Below are positions 61,401 through 64,000 of a stretch of 64,000 nt of DNA, piece by piece. The notes under the pieces were generated by a model. The model did no database searches and was not told the DNA's origin. It saw nothing but the letters and a program-made list of their open reading frames with translations. The translations under genes and the position numbers were made by a program. This DNA is from Bodo saltans (lineage: Eukaryota > Euglenozoa > Kinetoplastea > Eubodonida > Bodonidae). Position 1 is the first letter of the stretch. Each line of letters opens with the position of its first letter. The stretch spans positions 1 to 64,000 of the forward strand of contig CYKH01000459.1 in NCBI GenBank assembly GCA_001460835.1, read 5' to 3'.

Positions 61401-64000
61401 CGCGCCGGAAGAGCTTGCGGACTACATCAAAGACTTGTACACTAAACGTGAGCTCCCTGAAAGCTCCGTTCATTTGCTCCAATCCATCAAGATGATCGAG
61501 ACCCAACCCACACTTGGTAACTTGCCACTGATTCGATTGATTGAGCATGGCCGCACGCGTTGTGTGCCCGATGTGGAAACTGCCATCCAGAATCAAGTAG
61601 TGAATGCCCAAGCGGAACATTTATCAAGAGATCAACTCCATGCGTTGATGCTAGACTTCCACTTGCAGTACACAGATAAATACGACGGCCTCACATTCCA
61701 CGAGGCGAGGCTCACAATGGAGTACACCGCACCTCGAATCGTAGTGCCCACTGCTGCGGTAGGGGAGTTGGGCAGTGGGGCCACAGAGAGCTCCGAGGTG
61801 GTGTACAACGCAACCGCTGCTCGATGCGCGGACTGGGACACTCGCTCTACGGAAGCACAGTTGCAGTGGTTGAAACGCTTCTGTGAGTTCCCTACTCTCC
61901 TTTCCCTCCGACAACGCCTTCGTGCCATGTGGCCTCCTGTCAACCTCGAGCCGTACGCAGCAGCGCTGGTCACGTACAGCAACTCCCGTAAAGGGACGAA
62001 TGCTAAAATGACATTGCAGACCGCCACACGCATGCTCGATCACTCCTACCATGTCCTCCCTGTAGACCTCCAACAATTCATCCTTCAGGAGACGTTCTTC
62101 CAGCACATACCACCCGGCATCCCTCGCAACGCCGACACCATGGACCGCATCGCCACCTTCCCTGCGTTTGATACGTTGAAGGAGGAGATGAAGGAGTGGT
62201 GTGGTGGCGCTGTCGACCGCATCCCCCAGCACATTCGCGGGTACCTGATCATTGCCGTCATGCCGCCGTCTATTATCAACATGACGAGCCGATTAGAACT
62301 AGCAGAAAAGTTTGCCGGACAGTACCTCCCACCCATCGCAGAGGCCCTTCGTTACGGCGGAGGCTTTGACGGTCTTACTGGACAACTGCAAGACGCCGTC
62401 TTCTCCGCGATGCTCAGCTACTTTGTGCCAGGATGGGACGAGCGTACCGCTACCCAACAAGTAGACTACATTCGTCTCCACCGGCTGCATCGTAACGGTC
62501 CGTGGATGACGTTAGAGGACATTGTGGACTCCGCATCGGCTACCCTGGTGGCCTCAGCCCCCGACGTTCCGGTGACCACCTACTTCCCTACCCTTCGGGC
62601 AATTCTACGGGCTCATAAGCTAGATCAAATCGCAGCCACCAGCGCTCTCCCAGCCGCCGATGTGTCACTCTTGCCTCACATGAAGAAAGCATCCATTGCA
62701 ACAGAGGGAGAGGGCCATCACGACGGCGATGGTAGCTTAGATTTTGGATCTCCTTCACGATCTGAGCTCTCACCACTGTCTGCTGGTGTCGACAAGGAAG
62801 TTCAAGCAACGCCGTATGACATTGATGCGTTAAGCCGCAGTGGCCTTAGCATGTCGATGCCCCTCTACATTTCACCCACGTCCACAGCGGCAGGTGGTGG
62901 TGTCAGTCACTCGGCGTACTACCGGCCGCAATCCCACCCGTCTTCCCTTGCACACACCGCCTCGGAATGCGGCATCCCTCTTCGAGATTTTATGCTTGCG
63001 AACCCGCATGTCAACGAACCGTATGAGCCCCTTCCCCAAGGCACGCCGATCTACTTCCCTACCATTGTTGGTGCGCACCAACAACCCTCCCCGCTGGATC
63101 CTGCCATGCTGCTGTCTCCTGCTGCCTTCGCCCAACAGCAACAGCCTGTGCAGCAGTACTACCAGGACGCATCGCAACAACAGCAGTACGTCCAACAGCA
63201 GCCACAAATTCAATACATCCAGCAGCAGCAGCAGCAGCCGGCCACAATTTTCACGCTCGCAGATGTTGCTCGGCAGCACAATCTTGACGTCCATGCACTC
63301 CTTAAAGCGAACCCCACCATCACATCCCCAACGATGCCCATCCCGGCCACCACACAGGTCTACCTTCCACCCCGCACAGCAGTGTCGACCGTCGCTGAAC
63401 TTGCACGCCAATACAGCACTCCTGTCGAGTTGTTGCTCAACGCCAATCCAACTCTGAAGGGTGCCTCGGACCGTGTTTCAACATCACAGCGCATCGTGCT
63501 ACCGCAAATACAGCAACAACAAATTCAGTATGACTTACCTGTCTCGCTCCAAGTTCAGCAGCAACAGATGCATTCTGCCCCAGCTCCGCTCACCCTTGCG
63601 GACTTCGCTCGCCAGCACAATGTTGACGTCAACGCACTCCTGAAGGCAAACCCTACGATTGCGTCGACCACTGCGCCACTCCCTCCAGCAACCCAAATTT
63701 ACCTTCCTGCGCGCACAGCCCCCGCAGCAGTTGCTGACATCGCGCGCCAGCACGGCGTCCCTGTGGAGGACGTCCTTCGTGCAAACCCGACCCTCAAGGG
63801 TGCAACGGACCAAGTTGCCCCAACCCAGCGCATCGTGCTACCACCTCAGCCGCAAGTGCAGTACATCCAGCAGCCGCAGTACGCTCAGCAGTCAGCCGTG
63901 CCTGTAACCCTGGCAGATATTGCCCGGCAGAACAACGTCGACATCAACGCGCTGCTCAAGGCAAACCCAACCATCGCATCGCCCACGGTGCCAATCCCCC
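58489..64000 (+). CDS. Giant WD40 / coiled-coil / LysM-repeat protein (3' cut by window)
   Basis: The frame from ATG 58489 stays open to the window end (1837 codons). Order of domains: Ser/Thr-rich N-terminus with a His-rich start (1-120); WD40-like blades (~125-430: SGAQDFTIVQWDL, SGGDDGTVKMWDV); coiled coil (~440-690: ERREEEVVFLRESMAAL, KELEKRIEELQDAYQRLE); a basic linker; a ~640-residue helical region of no recognised family (~745-1385); then LysM-like modules (62941-63060 and from 63250 on) with Gln-rich spacers. Each LysM-like unit reads (T)LAD-ARQ-(N)VDV-ALLKANP...YLP, matching the LysM consensus (..IA..y.v....L...NP....G..l.iP). LysM usually binds chitin or peptidoglycan outside cells, but here no signal peptide exists. 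Its cytosolic role is unknown. Confidence 0.8.
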   Translation, partial: METVLPIPHGDEHVGAQQPPTSILLNHEHESQPRRHSTPSATPSRRQYTPSPSRTPGGGREGSVGAGTPITAVVPTAVARSPTFLRPSSVSEFSIRYARYGPLSTTLGEGQNPDDSNMSNQSIQPNTAFIGTVVQRVQPAARGGCDVRSCHYIAENVLFITYRDGSLGMVDTRSGEVLAVTTPSDTLCTTVLVAPATSLGSAVEERVAAARLDSLVLWCGFTDGQIRVIGPHPHCLQEDPLCTLVRHHGPISSFVHERGSHFVFSGAQDFTIVQWDLTTRAFIGRFHHGGSTVRALATRVDRLFSGGDDGTVKMWDVVQKSSREWTGGSRASITHMVTAGDTLWGAREDGTLDVWRATSGKLLASIPLSSHGPITLLLRVGPRIWASSMGITSVVDIESRRVIEERRDHNSNYVQCADVVASAMVSRVWIMPVDGSVVVMDTETPIGGDELALATALERREEEVVFLRESMAALQTQALELQRRCDDRVARAQLEALNIKDELERKAATVSDLHQQLNSTIEELHKREEQLAAKDAGVTMTSEDSNKSIRRVMTNHLQATEKRLLDAEIKIQALNAELLKERNVKESRIKETHVEEAAAYAKVNAALSSAELRRKELEKRIEELQDAYQRLEVEHKNVIETNADLTAKLGISRQKIEDAQQLVNQHAAQVKQSAREKAQLAAVARSLREAQSSPSVNAPVTSSTSQAPATKPKDAPTPTSPMSTTQKKRKSMPIPILPAKPQLERLFNYVRTVCTAADTPSDLPANMLMALRYELSRQQDPSLDDVVVAADATLPVSEYDVCQAIPKLDLGLEVLTTQHQYALLLTTLQYYEEQWPQWSRAQQVDWAQKKGLYPSILSFVRDVERLCANFNTLGAPRKDRMDKAARRAELLKANVRNATSLTQTELTSLVGTLPPAIAQRATRELQAGWKRLSHMARRALVFDAAAPYVNDWALLRSSQQAELFQALFTVPAPEELADYIKDLYTKRELPESSVHLLQSIKMIETQPTLGNLPLIRLIEHGRTRCVPDVETAIQNQVVNAQAEHLSRDQLHALMLDFHLQYTDKYDGLTFHEARLTMEYTAPRIVVPTAAVGELGSGATESSEVVYNATAARCADWDTRSTEAQLQWLKRFCEFPTLLSLRQRLRAMWPPVNLEPYAAALVTYSNSRKGTNAKMTLQTATRMLDHSYHVLPVDLQQFILQETFFQHIPPGIPRNADTMDRIATFPAFDTLKEEMKEWCGGAVDRIPQHIRGYLIIAVMPPSIINMTSRLELAEKFAGQYLPPIAEALRYGGGFDGLTGQLQDAVFSAMLSYFVPGWDERTATQQVDYIRLHRLHRNGPWMTLEDIVDSASATLVASAPDVPVTTYFPTLRAILRAHKLDQIAATSALPAADVSLLPHMKKASIATEGEGHHDGDGSLDFGSPSRSELSPLSAGVDKEVQATPYDIDALSRSGLSMSMPLYISPTSTAAGGGVSHSAYYRPQSHPSSLAHTASECGIPLRDFMLANPHVNEPYEPLPQGTPIYFPTIVGAHQQPSPLDPAMLLSPAAFAQQQQPVQQYYQDASQQQQYVQQQPQIQYIQQQQQQPATIFTLADVARQHNLDVHALLKANPTITSPTMPIPATTQVYLPPRTAVSTVAELARQYSTPVELLLNANPTLKGASDRVSTSQRIVLPQIQQQQIQYDLPVSLQVQQQQMHSAPAPLTLADFARQHNVDVNALLKANPTIASTTAPLPPATQIYLPARTAPAAVADIARQHGVPVEDVLRANPTLKGATDQVAPTQRIVLPPQPQVQYIQQPQYAQQSAVPVTLADIARQNNVDINALLKANPTIASPTVPIP
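63250..64000 (+). repeat. Alternating A/B LysM-like repeats
   Basis: Type A (TLADVARQHN..., ANPTI) at 63250-63372, 63589-63711 and from 63904; type B (VAELARQY..PVE, ANPTLKGA, QRIVLP) at 63388-63504 and 63727-63843. A-B pairs recur with a period of 339 bp, then 315 bp, with Gln-rich linkers between pairs. The array continues beyond the window. Confidence 0.85.

Overview
The window reads as nuclear DNA of a free-living kinetoplastid; Bodo saltans or a close relative is my best guess. About 25 intronless genes all lie on the + strand with short gaps rich in pyrimidine tracts, as expected for one polycistronic, trans-spliced unit. The protein set fits: a long-N-terminus eIF4E of the EIF4E3/4 type, a PIF1-family helicase, a large DEAH helicase, kinetoplastid-style low-complexity proteins, and a tandem multigene P-loop family reminiscent of RHS/Crinkler proteins. 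No rRNA, tRNA, spliced-leader array, CRISPR or reverse transcriptase was seen. Species assignment is inference.

Layout. 1-2.9 kb: two EXD2-like exonuclease paralogues, the first cut by the window edge. 3.3-5 kb: an unknown protein. 5.1-9.7 kb: a UBE2Q-like ubiquitin-conjugating (E2) domain fused to a right-handed beta-helix, split by a 103-bp duplication, followed by a beta-helix-only paralogue. 9.8-20.9 kb: accessory region with two intact ~940-residue P-loop proteins, a NUBPL/Ind1-type Fe-S carrier between them, and several truncated relics. 20.9-27.6 kb: arrestin-fold protein and DEAH helicase. 27.6-30 kb: an acidic protein, tandem duplications, a 300-N gap and shuffled repeats. 30-41.9 kb: eIF4E, acyl-CoA dehydrogenase, R3H protein, N-myristoylated TPR/IQ protein, B-box protein, PIF1 helicase. 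42.5-58.2 kb: HEAT-repeat protein, DJ-1-like membrane protein, acylated SNase-type nuclease, histidine phosphatase, a large PH-like protein split at a poly-A run, and a METTL21-type methyltransferase. 58.5-64 kb: a giant WD40/coiled-coil/LysM protein running off the edge.

Most genes are unrelated in function, as usual in kinetoplastid clusters; neighbourhood says little about pathway. The exceptions are the tandem families (exonuclease pair, beta-helix pair, P-loop array). The most interesting items are the E2-beta-helix fusion, the WD40-LysM protein with alternating A/B repeats, the dually acylated nuclease with a bacterial-type cysteine tail, the eIF4E with three PAM2-like boxes, and the P-loop array with its relics. 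Several direct duplications look like unmerged contig ends, so some broken genes are probably assembly artefacts.
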